Notes: generated by a model from the letters alone, not told the origin. A stretch of 19,518 bases of DNA from DASYYE01 sp035946955 (GCA_035946955.1 DASYYE010000431.1:1-19518), one strand, 5' to 3'. Positions 1 through 6,788 are shown, counted from the stretch's first letter. Numbers and translations: made by a program.

Positions 1-55
1 CTGAAACCCCCCCTCCTGAGACCGTCCGGGGGTTCACGCCCAGTGACGGGCCGCC

Positions 56-70
56 GGGAGGGTGGGGGGG
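56..70 (+). promoter_or_regulatory. G-tract that could form a quadruplex over the terS ribosome-binding region
   Basis: The run GGGAGGGTGGGGGGG holds four G3 tracts separated by single bases, which fits a parallel G-quadruplex. It ends one base before the TTG start at 72 and supplies the only Shine-Dalgarno-like sequence for that gene. A C7 run at 7-13 could instead pair with it as a hairpin. A role in translation control or in packaging-site recognition is inference only. In the rest of 1-71 I see only an open frame ending in TGA at 73-75, which could be the tail of an upstream gene overlapping the TTG start. Confidence 0.4.
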
Positions 71-71
71 C

Positions 72-416
72 TTGACTGTGCGTGACAATGGGATGGTGCT
101 GAGCGCGGTGCCGGACCTGGAGCCGACGATGCTGGCTGCGGTGGATGCGACGATCACCGCGCTGAACTGCCCGCCAGCGGACGCGGCGGTCGTCGCGCTG
201 GCGCGGAAGGTCGCGCGGGTGATCGATGTGATGCCGGATGGCCAGGCGGGGATGATGCTGGGCCAGACGGCGCCGTTGCTGCTGAAGACGTTGCAGGAGC
301 TGGAGGACCGGTCGCGTAAGCGGCGGTCGGGGTCGCGGGGGTCTGCGCCGAGTGGGGTTGCGAAGCTGCGTGCGGCTCACGCGCAGTCGGTGGCGAAGCG
401 GACGCGGGCTGGCTGA
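72..416 (+). CDS. Putative terminase small subunit, actinophage type
   Basis: This 114-residue protein has an acidic, helical N-terminal part (about residues 10-75, with the stretch AAVVALARKVARVIDV) and a very basic Ser/Arg/Lys/Gly tail from about residue 79. That shape and its position at the head of the packaging genes resemble the small terminase proteins of actinophages, which recognise packaging DNA and recruit the large subunit. No helix-turn-helix can be pointed to with certainty. The start is TTG at 72 behind a G-rich sequence; GTG at 78 and ATG at 93 are alternatives. The presumed partner terL is about 1 kb away on the other strand, which is unusual because these two genes normally lie side by side. 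It could also be an unrelated small basic protein. Confidence 0.5.
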   Translation: MTVRDNGMVLSAVPDLEPTMLAAVDATITALNCPPADAAVVALARKVARVIDVMPDGQAGMMLGQTAPLLLKTLQELEDRSRKRRSGSRGSAPSGVAKLRAAHAQSVAKRTRAG

Positions 417-447
417 CCGGTGACCGGTTGCGCGGTATCATGCAACC
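413..447 (+). promoter_or_regulatory. Promoter and operator of the RHH regulator; probable leaderless transcript
   Basis: A -35-like CTGACC (413-418), a 17-base spacer and a -10-like TATCAT (436-441) lie just upstream of the ATG at 448, so transcription would begin at or next to the start codon. There is no Shine-Dalgarno sequence before that ATG, which agrees with a leaderless mRNA. A perfect inverted repeat GGTTGC/GCAACC (426-431 and 442-447) brackets the -10, and two ACCGGT palindromes (416-421 and 423-428) lie between -35 and -10. These are natural operator candidates for autoregulation by the RHH protein. The elements are read from the sequence; binding is inference. Confidence 0.5.
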
Positions 448-600
448 ATGGATACTGCCGCGAAGACGCTGCGGTTCCCGGTGGACCTGGCTGAGCGGCT
501 GCGCGTGCTGGCGTTCAAGCGGCGCGTGTCGCAGGCGAGCATGGTCACTGAGGCGCTGCGCCGTTACCTCGACCAGGAGGAGGCCCGCGATGCCCCGTAA
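448..600 (+). CDS. Small ribbon-helix-helix (CopG/Arc-like) DNA-binding protein
   Basis: This 50-residue protein is almost exactly one RHH unit: a short beta strand (KTLRFPVD, residues 6-13), helix 1 (LAERLRVLAFKRR), a turn with VSQASMV, and helix 2 (VTEALRRYLDQEE). Such proteins dimerise through the strand, which enters the DNA major groove, and commonly repress their own promoter. The ATG at 448 has no Shine-Dalgarno sequence but follows a -10-like hexamer by six bases, which suggests leaderless translation. The 3' end overlaps the next gene by 11 bases and contains its ribosome-binding site. It probably controls the small-gene group 448-1453, since inverted and palindromic repeats sit in its promoter. 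Confidence 0.8.
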   Translation: MDTAAKTLRFPVDLAERLRVLAFKRRVSQASMVTEALRRYLDQEEARDAP

Positions 601-766
601 CCGCTCGCTGCTCAGCCGGCTGCGCCGTGACCTGTACCTCAGCCAGAGGGCGCTCGGCACGGTGCAGGCCGCCAGCCGTGGCCCGGTCCCGCTCGGCAAG
701 CGCCTAGGCCGCCGGAGGGTGACACGCTCGTTCTTCCGGGGCCTGCGGCGGCGGGGGCTGTGGTGA
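590..766 (+). CDS. Small highly basic protein, unknown function
   Basis: This 58-residue protein is rich in arginine and begins MPRNRSLLSRLRRDLYLSQR; the C-terminus reads RSFFRGLRRRGLW. An excellent ribosome-binding sequence (AGGAGGAGG at about 575-583) lies inside the end of the RHH gene, and the reading frame ends in a GTGA overlap with the next start, so it is tightly coupled to both neighbours. The pattern of a long basic helix followed by an aromatic/arginine C-terminus resembles short proteins common in actinophage accessory clusters, none with a function known to me. Nucleic-acid binding is plausible from charge alone. Confidence 0.65.
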   Translation: MPRNRSLLSRLRRDLYLSQRALGTVQAASRGPVPLGKRLGRRRVTRSFFRGLRRRGLW

Positions 767-1155
767 GCGACGGCCTGGTGGCGTTCTGGCGGGCGCGGCT
801 GGATGAGGCCGAGGCGGCGGCGCGCGAGAGCCTGGACGCGCCGGATGGTGCGCTGCGCTACCTCGACGTCGACCAGTGGGGTGACTCCCTCGTCCATCTG
901 TTCGACGAAGACCGCGTGCTCCGCGAGGTCGAGGCTGACCGGGCAATCCTGGCACTCCACCGGCAAGACCCTGAGGGCGGTTTCACCTGGGGGTCAGGAG
1001 CCACGACGGCGGGGAACTGCGCGGAGTGCTCCTGCGAGGGGGCGCTGGCCGCCACGGAGTGCTTCGCGACGGTGGACTACCCGTGCAAAACGGTGCGCAT
1101 CCGGGTGTCCGTCTACAGTGACCACCCGGACTACCAGCAGGAATGGAAGCCGTGA
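763..1155 (+). CDS. DUF6221-like actinobacterial/actinophage protein
   Basis: This protein of about 130 residues begins with a helical segment (LVAFWRARLDEAEAAARES), has a central helix with the signature VLREVEADRAILALH, and ends in the segment YSDHPDYQQEWKP. These three blocks in this order are what I recognise as the DUF6221 family, common in actinobacterial genomes and phages and of unknown function. Between blocks two and three lie cysteines (NCAECSCEG, ATECFA, DYPCKT) that may bind metal. The start is GTG at 763, overlapping the preceding TGA; GTG at 760 is equally possible. The end overlaps the next gene by four bases. Confidence 0.75.
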   Translation: MSDGLVAFWRARLDEAEAAARESLDAPDGALRYLDVDQWGDSLVHLFDEDRVLREVEADRAILALHRQDPEGGFTWGSGATTAGNCAECSCEGALAATECFATVDYPCKTVRIRVSVYSDHPDYQQEWKP

Positions 1156-1283
1156 GCGACAAGCCCCTGCGGCCCGAGGACTACGAGGGCTGGCGTTTCA
1201 TCTGCACTGCCCACCAGTGGATGAGCAACAAGGTCGCGTGCCCCTGCGGCAGCGGGACCGACCGGGGAGCGCAGAAGCCATGA
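1152..1283 (+). CDS. 43-residue Cys/His miniprotein
   Basis: The gene starts with GTG in a GTGA overlap with the DUF6221-like gene and ends in an ATGA overlap with the next one. The protein contains a possible metal-binding set, C18-x2-H21 and C30-x-C32, in the context FICTAHQWM and ACPCGSG. No family is recognised. It is called as a gene because of the close coupling on both sides and codon choice like its neighbours, not because of homology. It may be a small zinc protein. Confidence 0.55.
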   Translation: MSDKPLRPEDYEGWRFICTAHQWMSNKVACPCGSGTDRGAQKP

Positions 1284-1453
1284 GCGACGCGGAACTGCTG
1301 GCCGAGATGCGCCGCCAGTACGAGTTCGCCACCCTCGAGACTCACATGCTCGTCGGCGGCGTGCTCTACCTGCGGTGCACGCGGTGCCGCGTCAGGCCAG
1401 TCCCGAAGGGGTGGGCCTTCTTGTCTCTCTGCGACGAGTGCCTCGACGACTAG
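1280..1453 (+). CDS. 57-residue zinc-ribbon miniprotein
   Basis: An N-terminal helix (MSDAELLAEMRRQYEF) is followed by two CxxC knuckles, CTRC at residues 33-36 and CDEC at 51-54, the usual four-cysteine zinc ribbon. The ATG overlaps the stop of the previous gene (ATGA), placing it last in the small-gene group that begins at 448. Its stop codon overlaps the stop of the convergent large terminase gene by four bases, leaving no room for a terminator between the two transcription units. Function is unknown; such proteins often bind nucleic acid or a polymerase partner. Confidence 0.65.
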   Translation: MSDAELLAEMRRQYEFATLETHMLVGGVLYLRCTRCRVRPVPKGWAFLSLCDECLDD

Positions 1454-3012
1454 TAGCTGATGAACCGCAGCCGTGCCACCTTCGGCACGGCCATTGTCAG
1501 CGCCGCGTTGACCGCCCCCGCCGCCGCGTAAGCCCCGTCACAGTGCCCGGTGCCCTTCCGCGTGAACCGCCACCCGTCACCCGTGTAGAGCTTGCTCGCG
1601 CCCCGCACGTGGTCGTTGAGCAGCTCCTGGTCGGCGTGGACGACCGCCCGTGCGCGGACGAGCCCGGCCAGCTCCTGGCAGACCTCGGGCACCTTGGCGC
1701 CCTTGATCTCGCCGTCCTCGGGCCACTCACCCTCCTGCCGCTTGCCGGGGTGCCGGTTGTACTTCAGCGCCAGGGGCCGCAGGATGGTCGCCAGCTCGGC
1801 GGCCGGCCCGCCCGGGAACCACCCGAACACCCTTGGCTTCACCTCGTCCAAAGCGGCGGCCAGTCCGGCGCGGACCTCCTGTGTCGTGGACCACGCCTTG
1901 ACCAGCTCGATCCTTGGCCGGCCGTCGTCCAGCCTGGCGGCGGCACCGAGGGTGAAGTGCTGGCCGTCGGGTGCCACGTCGAACACGGCCGCGACCCGGC
2001 CACGCAGCGCGCCCATCGTCCCCTGGGGGTCGGCGCAGGCTTTCCACGCCTGGTAGTCGATGGCGCCGTCGAGCTGGTCGACTTTCTGGCACAGGACCTC
2101 GGTGCGGTACACGTTCGGCGGGTCGGTGTCGATGGCCAGGCGGATGGCGTCGGCGGAGACGGTGTGGCCGAGGCCGGGGTTGGCCTGGCGGATCTGCGCC
2201 CAGTCGCCCAGCTCGCAGTTGTCCTCCCCGGACCACTCGAACAGGCCGATGCGGGGGTTGCGGCCCGCGAGGGCGCTGTCGCGGAGCTGGTTCAGCACGA
2301 CCGACTCGTCGTCGCCCGCGTTGGACATGCACCAGATCTGTGAGCCGGGCCTGGCCATGGTGGTCTTGGAAAGGGCCGCCCATGCCTGCCAGTTGCGCTG
2401 CTCCCGCAGCTCGTCGATGTTCAGCTCATCGACGGACAGGCCGCGGCCCGCTTTCCTGTTGCTGGCGGCGATCTTGTACCGGCCGCCGCCCGCGAGGGTG
2501 AGGGACTCGTCGAGTTCGTCGTCGTCGTAGCCGAGTTCGCGTTCATCGGCGTCTTCGCCGCGGGCGTCGAGCTCGGCGGCGAGCCGGAACCATTCGTCGC
2601 CGTTGACCCGGCGGACCTGGTCGAGGTCGGCGGCCAGGCCAGGGGAGGTCTGGATGGTGTCGAGGCACATCTGCCACTGCTCGCGGGCGAGCGAGACGTC
2701 CTGGGCGACGCCGAGGACGAGGCGGGCGCCGTCGATGTGCAGCCGCCAGAGGCTGACGGTGCGCTTGAACGTGGACTTGCCGTTCTGCCTGGCTACGAGG
2801 ACGAGGATGACGCCGAACCGGTAGGAGCCGTCGGGCATGAGTTCCATGGCGTGGACGGCGAGCCACCGCTGCCAGGGGAGGAAGGGCTCGCCGATCTCGG
2901 TGGCGAAGTCGGCGATGGCGTAGCCGTCAGATGTGGCGCGGGTGAGCTTGCGGAGCGGCGCCGTCCAGAGCCGGGGCTGAGTCTTGCCCAGCAGCTTGGC
3001 TACCACAGTCAC
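1450..3012 (-). CDS. Terminase large subunit (ATPase and nuclease), inverted
   Basis: This is the packaging motor that translocates phage DNA into the prohead and cuts it. Counting from the GTG at 3012 (about 520 residues), the N-terminal ATPase domain has the Walker A-like segment VARQNGKST (residues 73-81) and a Walker B with acidic pair D200-E201 in NIDELRE, followed by the coupling-motif region WCMSNAGD. The C-terminal nuclease domain shows an acidic residue in AAVFDVAPDG and a last one in GHCDGAYAA. The length is normal for the family. The frame stays open to a TTG at 3051, but that start would swallow the inverted repeat; GTG at 3012 or 3006 sits closer to the conserved KLLGKTQPRLW start. 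It is the only virion-assembly gene here on the minus strand. Confidence 0.95.
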   Translation of the reverse strand: MTVVAKLLGKTQPRLWTAPLRKLTRATSDGYAIADFATEIGEPFLPWQRWLAVHAMELMPDGSYRFGVILVLVARQNGKSTFKRTVSLWRLHIDGARLVLGVAQDVSLAREQWQMCLDTIQTSPGLAADLDQVRRVNGDEWFRLAAELDARGEDADERELGYDDDELDESLTLAGGGRYKIAASNRKAGRGLSVDELNIDELREQRNWQAWAALSKTTMARPGSQIWCMSNAGDDESVVLNQLRDSALAGRNPRIGLFEWSGEDNCELGDWAQIRQANPGLGHTVSADAIRLAIDTDPPNVYRTEVLCQKVDQLDGAIDYQAWKACADPQGTMGALRGRVAAVFDVAPDGQHFTLGAAARLDDGRPRIELVKAWSTTQEVRAGLAAALDEVKPRVFGWFPGGPAAELATILRPLALKYNRHPGKRQEGEWPEDGEIKGAKVPEVCQELAGLVRARAVVHADQELLNDHVRGASKLYTGDGWRFTRKGTGHCDGAYAAAGAVNAALTMAVPKVARLRFISY

Positions 3013-3020
3013 CTCGCGTG

Positions 3021-3059
3021 GCGAACGGTCGTTACGTTGTGATTGTGGCAACCGTTCGC
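3021..3059. repeat. 9-bp inverted repeat in the terL/late-operon divergent region
   Basis: GCGAACGGT at 3021-3029 is matched perfectly by ACCGTTCGC at 3051-3059. The arms start 30 bases apart, about three helical turns, so a dimeric or looping regulator could contact both from one face. The repeat overlaps the promoter-like sequence reading + and lies just upstream of the preferred terL start, so one bound protein could control both directions. That is inference; the repeat itself is certain. Confidence 0.7.
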
Positions 3060-3066
3060 TTACGAT
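3037..3066 (+). promoter_or_regulatory. Candidate late-operon promoter
   Basis: TTGTGA (3037-3042) and TACGAT (3061-3066) are separated by 18 bases and each matches four of six positions of the sigma-70-type consensus. A transcript would start near 3073 and run into the late operon, meeting the terminator hairpin at once. The inverted repeat 3021-3059 covers the -35 and the spacer, as expected of an operator. No stronger promoter candidate is seen in the region. Confidence 0.4.
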
Positions 3067-3075
3067 GATCGCGTC

Positions 3076-3112
3076 AGCCCGCCCAGGCGCCGCAAGGCCT
3101 GGGCGGGCTTTT
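3076..3112 (+). terminator. Strong intrinsic terminator reading +
   Basis: A perfect 13-bp GC-rich stem, AGCCCGCCCAGGC (3076-3088) with GCCTGGGCGGGCT (3097-3109), encloses an eight-base loop and runs directly into TTTT (3109-3112). The minus strand lacks a T-tract, so it works in the + direction only. There is no + gene ending upstream: the region before it is terL on the other strand. It therefore either stops antisense transcription coming through terL or acts as an early terminator just after the candidate promoter. Confidence 0.85.
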
Positions 3113-3149
3113 GTGGTGCCTGGGCGGCCAACCTCCGCTTGGAGGCCGT

Positions 3150-3392
3150 GTGGCCGCTGTGACCGCGCCGGGTGCGCGCCGTTCCCTGCTGGGGATGGTG
3201 CTCGGTGCTGTCCAGGGCCGGGCCCGCGCCAGGGGCACGACGTCGCGGCTGGCAGCGGCGGTGCAGCAGCACTCCGGGACGTTCCTGGCGATGTCCGCCG
3301 CTGTCGCTGACGGCTTCCTGCACGGCCCAGGCTGGGGGCTCGGCGTCCTGGTGCCCGCGATCCTCGTGCTCGACTTCAAGATCCAGGGCTGA
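3150..3392 (+). CDS. Small membrane-like phage protein, unknown
   Basis: This protein of about 80 residues has a basic N-terminal half (PGARRSLLGMVLGAVQGRAR) and a hydrophobic C-terminal half (GWGLGVLVPAILVLDFKIQG), like small inner-membrane proteins encoded before the portal in some actinophages. GGAGG at 3141-3145 precedes GTG at 3150 by four bases; GTG at 3159 would have wider spacing and is an alternative. It is the first gene of the late operon after the terminator and is followed three bases later by the next gene. Function is unknown. Confidence 0.6.
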   Translation: MAAVTAPGARRSLLGMVLGAVQGRARARGTTSRLAAAVQQHSGTFLAMSAAVADGFLHGPGWGLGVLVPAILVLDFKIQG

Positions 3393-3395
3393 GCT

Positions 3396-3707
3396 GTGGG
3401 CTGGCTGGCGCACTGGCTCGGCCTGGACAACCTGGCCGGCCCTGTCTACGGGTTCTGGTCGGGGGCAGCCGGTGACGTCTCCTCGCTGGCCGTCTTCGGC
3501 GCCCTGCTGGCGCTGGTGCGCAAGCACAACTGCCACGTGCACGGCTGCTGGCGTGTCGGCCGCCACCCGGTGGAGGGCACCGCGTACGTCGTGTGCCGCC
3601 GTCACCACCCGGACGGCCCCCTGACCCATGAGCACGTGCTGCGGGCGCACCGCGGGGCGGTCCCGCCTGCCGCCACCCGCAAGACCCGCGCACCTGGCGG
3701 CCCGTGA
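3396..3707 (+). CDS. Small membrane/Cys-His protein of actinophage type
   Basis: This 103-residue protein has a hydrophobic segment (GDVSSLAVFGALLALV, about residues 27-43), then a conserved-looking block HNCHVHGCWRVGRHPVEGT and the segment YVVCRRHHP. The combination of one membrane-like helix with a Cys/His cluster (C48, H50, C53 and the later CRRHH) is one I recognise from small proteins next to portal genes in actinophages; no role is established to my knowledge. Metal binding is plausible. GTG at 3396 is the start. The stop overlaps the start of the next gene (TGATG). Confidence 0.7.
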   Translation: MGWLAHWLGLDNLAGPVYGFWSGAAGDVSSLAVFGALLALVRKHNCHVHGCWRVGRHPVEGTAYVVCRRHHPDGPLTHEHVLRAHRGAVPPAATRKTRAPGGP

Positions 3708-4048
3708 TGGCCACCACGGGCGCCCTGGACGAGCTGGCGGCACTGTCTGACCTGCTGCCAGCCGCCCCGAAGCGCCGCCGCTGGCTCCGGTGGCCGCGCA
3801 GGCGCCCAGCGAAGGGCCTGGCAGGGATCCCGGAGCGGTACCGGCTCCAGTTCCTCCTCCTGGCCGCCGAGCGCATGCCCGGCCGGGCACCAGAGGAGGT
3901 GTCGGCGCTCGCGGGCCGGCTGGCGCAGCGGTTCCAGCCGCCACCTCGCCTGGTGGCGGCGCTGGCCACCGAGACGGGGCCGCTGGACGAGTGGTTCAGG
4001 GACCGCGCCGAGGCTGTCGTGGCCGAGCTTGACCGGCTGGTGGCGTGA
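3707..4048 (+). CDS. Hypothetical helical protein before the portal
   Basis: This 113-residue protein has no recognised family. It contains a very basic patch (KRRRWLRWPRRRPAKG, about residues 22-37) followed by predicted amphipathic helices (RYRLQFLLLAAERM; VSALAGRLAQRF; LDEWFRDRAEAVVAELDRLV). The start is ATG at 3707 overlapping the previous stop; GTG at 3704 is possible. The last base is shared with the portal start codon (TGATG), so translation of the two is probably coupled. A role in head assembly is suggested only by position. Confidence 0.6.
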   Translation: MATTGALDELAALSDLLPAAPKRRRWLRWPRRRPAKGLAGIPERYRLQFLLLAAERMPGRAPEEVSALAGRLAQRFQPPPRLVAALATETGPLDEWFRDRAEAVVAELDRLVA

Positions 4049-5508
4049 TGGCGTCGCTGATCGGGAAGGCACTCGCCACCCGCGGCAGCGGCCCCCCGGT
4101 GCCGCTCGGCGGGGACGGCATGCGGGTGCTGCCCGGCATGGTGAACACGGTCAACGTGGAGCAGGCGCTGATGCGCGCCTACAACTCCAACGGCACCGTC
4201 AACTCCAACGTGTCGCTGCTGGCGTCCAGCGTGGCGGGCCCGAAGTGGAAGCTGTTCCGCAAGCAGCCCCAGGACGGCCGCCAGCGGTACACCACCAGCG
4301 ACAAGGGTTCCGACCAGCGGACCGAGATCATCCAGCACGCCGCCCTGAACGTGCTGAACACCCCGGCTGTGATCGACGTCGACGGCATCCAGGTGCAGGT
4401 GTTCACCCGGTTCCGGCTGTTTGAGCTGTCGGGGATCTGGCTGGAGACGACTGGCAAGTCGCACTGGGTGGTGGACCACGCGGAGGGGAACCCGCTGCCG
4501 CTGGGCCTGTGGCCGGTCCGCCCGGACCGGATGCTCCCGGTCCCGAGCAGGGACCGCTACCTGGCGGGCTGGATCTACACGTCGCCGGACGGCATGTCCA
4601 AGGTGCCACTCCTGCCGACCGAGGTGATCTTCAACTGCTACCCGGACCCGATGGACCCCTACGGCGGCTCAGGGCCGATCCGGTCGGTCCTGACCGACAT
4701 CGAGGCCGCGTCCTATGCGGCGGAGTTCAACCGGAACTACTTCATCAACTCCGCCGAGCCGAACGGCATCATCCAGGTCGACCATGAGCTGACCGACCCG
4801 CAGTTCAACGAGCTGGTGGACCGGTGGCGTGAGGCGCACCGCGGCGTGGCCAGGGCGCACCGGGTAGCGGTCCTGGAGGCGGGCCAGACGTGGGTGCCGA
4901 ACTCCCACACGATGCGCGACATGGACTTCGCCCTGCTCCGCGGCACCAGCCGGGACATCATCCGTGAGGCGCTCGGCATGCACAAGGTCATGACCGGTGT
5001 CACCGACGACGTGAACCGCGCCAACGCCCAGACCGGCGAGGAGGTGTTCGCGTCGTGGAAGGTGGACCCGCGGCTGGGCCGGTGGCGTGACTGCCTGAAC
5101 TCGCAGCTCCTGCCGCTGTTCGGGGCGACCGGCAAGGACGCTGAGTACGACTACATCTACCCGATGCCGCAGAACCGCGAGCAGGACGCCCTCGAATTGA
5201 AGACCAAGACTGAGGCGTTCCTGACGCTGGTCACGGCGGGCGTGGACCCGGACGCGGCGGCCGAGGTGGTCGGGCTCCCGGCGATGAAGGTGGCCGAGCG
5301 TGCGTCGCAGGCGCCGGCGCTGCCGCCGGGCTGGGTGGCGGCCCCGCAGCCTGCGCTCCCTCCTGGCGGTGACGGCGCGGCTGCCCCAGCAGGCGTGCCC
5401 GCGCAGGGTGCGCTGGACATCGGTGAGGTGCTGCGGGCCCGCGCCGGGTGGGACTCCCCGGCATGGAAGGCGCTGGCGGCTTTCAACAGGGCAGGGGCGG
5501 TGCGGTGA
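4048..5508 (+). CDS. Portal protein, HK97 family
   Basis: This 486-residue protein is a typical size for an HK97-type portal, the dodecameric ring at one capsid vertex through which DNA enters and leaves and on which the terminase docks. Recognisable parts are the N-terminal NVSLLASSVAGPKWKLFRK, the wing/stem region with YGGSGPIRSVLTDIEAAS and NRNYFINSAEPNGII, and the motif FALLRGTSRDIIREALGMHK preceding the crown. The final 80 residues are Pro/Gly/Ala-rich and likely flexible. ATG at 4048 overlaps the preceding stop; the 3' end overlaps the protease gene by four bases (GTGA), the usual portal-protease-capsid order. Confidence 0.95.
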   Translation: MASLIGKALATRGSGPPVPLGGDGMRVLPGMVNTVNVEQALMRAYNSNGTVNSNVSLLASSVAGPKWKLFRKQPQDGRQRYTTSDKGSDQRTEIIQHAALNVLNTPAVIDVDGIQVQVFTRFRLFELSGIWLETTGKSHWVVDHAEGNPLPLGLWPVRPDRMLPVPSRDRYLAGWIYTSPDGMSKVPLLPTEVIFNCYPDPMDPYGGSGPIRSVLTDIEAASYAAEFNRNYFINSAEPNGIIQVDHELTDPQFNELVDRWREAHRGVARAHRVAVLEAGQTWVPNSHTMRDMDFALLRGTSRDIIREALGMHKVMTGVTDDVNRANAQTGEEVFASWKVDPRLGRWRDCLNSQLLPLFGATGKDAEYDYIYPMPQNREQDALELKTKTEAFLTLVTAGVDPDAAAEVVGLPAMKVAERASQAPALPPGWVAAPQPALPPGGDGAAAPAGVPAQGALDIGEVLRARAGWDSPAWKALAAFNRAGAVR

Positions 5509-6788
5509 GCAACGTGTACCCGCTGAAGTGCCGGATCAGCAACGAGGACGCCGGGCCGGCCCGCGTGGACGTCTACGACGACATCGGCGCCGGCGGCTGG
5601 TTCTCCGACGGCGTCTCGGCGGGGGACTTCGCCGCCCAGCTCGCCGCCGTCAAGGGGCCGCTGGAGGTGCACATCAACTCCGGTGGCGGTGACGTCTTCG
5701 ACGGGATCACGATCGGCAACGCGATCCGCGGCTACACCGGCCGTGTCACGACCGTCGTCGACGGCCTGGCCGCGTCGATCGCCTCGGTGATCGCCCAGGC
5801 GGGGCAGGAGCGTGTCGTCCAGCCGGGGTCGATGCTGATGATCCACGACGCGTCGGGGGTGTGCGTCGGGGACGCCGCGGAGATGGCGTCGATGGTGGAG
5901 ACCCTGGACAAGGTCTCCGACAACATCGCCTCCATCTACGCGTCGCGGTCTGGCCGGCCGCAGGACTTCTGGCGTGGGCAGATGAAGGCGGAGACCTGGT
6001 ACACCGCCGAGGAGGCGGTGTCGGCGGGCCTGGCCGACAAGGTCGGTGAGGGCGCGGCGGCGCTCCCGGCGAACCTGGACCTGGCCGCGTTCGCCACGGT
6101 CCCGGGCCGGATCGCCGCCCGGCTGCGGGCGCTGCCGGTGGCGGCGGCGAACCCGCACGGGCCGATGACCGGCACCCACTCCCACTCCCACCCGGCGTAC
6201 GGCTCGCAGGGCTCTGACGGCAGTCACGAGCACGGGCACTCCCACGACGGCGACGCGGACCACCACCACAGCCACGATGACGGCAGTGGTGAGCCGGACG
6301 GCGCGCAGGCCAGCGCCAGGCGTGGCCCGGTGCTGGGCCTGGAGTCGATGCCGCTGGTGGACAAGGCGATGCCGGTGCACCACACCGCGACCGCCGACGA
6401 GCCGTGGGACGGGCCGGCCGCGGTGGCGGCGATGCCGAACGACGACGCGGTGCTGCGGTACTGCCACGCCTGGGAGGACTCGGAGGCCGCCAGTACGCCG
6501 CACCGTGAGGGCGACGGCGACGCCGACGACCAGAAGAGCAACTACAAGTTCCCGCACCACAGGACCAAGGGCGGCCCGGCGAACCTCGCCGCCTGCCGCA
6601 ACGGCCTGGCCAGGCTCTCCGGCGCGTCCATCCCCGACGGCGACCGGGCCGGCGTGAAGGCGCACCTCCAGGCCCACCTCGACGACGGCAGCGGCGACGG
6701 TGACGGCGCGGAAGACCACGGCAGTGCAGACCTCTCCGGGACCGGCCTGGAGGAGATCCGAGCGGCTCTGAGAGGAGCAACCGCATGA
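5505..6788 (+). CDS. ClpP-like prohead protease with His-rich linker and C-terminal domain
   Basis: This 427-residue protein starts with GTG inside the portal stop. Residues 1-200 form a ClpP-type serine protease: oxyanion-loop motif INSGGGDVFDG (57-67), catalytic Ser91 in DGLAASIAS, catalytic His114 in LMIHDAS, and the closing segment ETWYTAEEAVSAGLADKV. The third catalytic residue is not assigned with certainty. A linker at about 225-257 carries eleven histidines interspersed with Ser, Asp and Gly. A separate C-terminal domain (about 280-400) includes DEPWDGPAAVAAM, YCHAWED and SNYKFPHHR, like the extra domain on many actinophage maturation proteases. It should process the capsid N-terminal region during prohead maturation. 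ATGA overlap with the first capsid gene. Confidence 0.9.
   Translation: MSNVYPLKCRISNEDAGPARVDVYDDIGAGGWFSDGVSAGDFAAQLAAVKGPLEVHINSGGGDVFDGITIGNAIRGYTGRVTTVVDGLAASIASVIAQAGQERVVQPGSMLMIHDASGVCVGDAAEMASMVETLDKVSDNIASIYASRSGRPQDFWRGQMKAETWYTAEEAVSAGLADKVGEGAAALPANLDLAAFATVPGRIAARLRALPVAAANPHGPMTGTHSHSHPAYGSQGSDGSHEHGHSHDGDADHHHSHDDGSGEPDGAQASARRGPVLGLESMPLVDKAMPVHHTATADEPWDGPAAVAAMPNDDAVLRYCHAWEDSEAASTPHREGDGDADDQKSNYKFPHHRTKGGPANLAACRNGLARLSGASIPDGDRAGVKAHLQAHLDDGSGDGDGAEDHGSADLSGTGLEEIRAALRGATA

Noticed and set aside
1..71. cos site next to terS
   Set aside because: The GC-rich sequence is suggestive, but no overhang sequence or paired R-sites can be recognised.
154..966. Long minus-strand reading frame over the small-gene group
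   Set aside because: Arg/Pro/Ala/Ser-rich translation typical of antisense in GC-rich DNA, spanning several well-coupled + genes.
1375..2343. Long + reading frame within terL
   Set aside because: It is the antisense of a clear terminase gene and shows no family motif.
3016..3051. TTG at 3051 as terL start
   Set aside because: It would add 13 residues coded by the inverted repeat region, has no convincing ribosome-binding site, and lies ahead of where family similarity begins. Kept only as an alternative.
3052..3149. Small RNA gene between promoter and terminator
   Set aside because: The predicted RNA would be about 40 bases and mostly the terminator hairpin, so an early-termination switch is the simpler reading.
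5157..6719. 520-residue minus-strand frame across portal and protease
   Set aside because: Composition dominated by Arg, Val, His and Gly, antisense to two strongly identified genes, and no ribosome-binding site.
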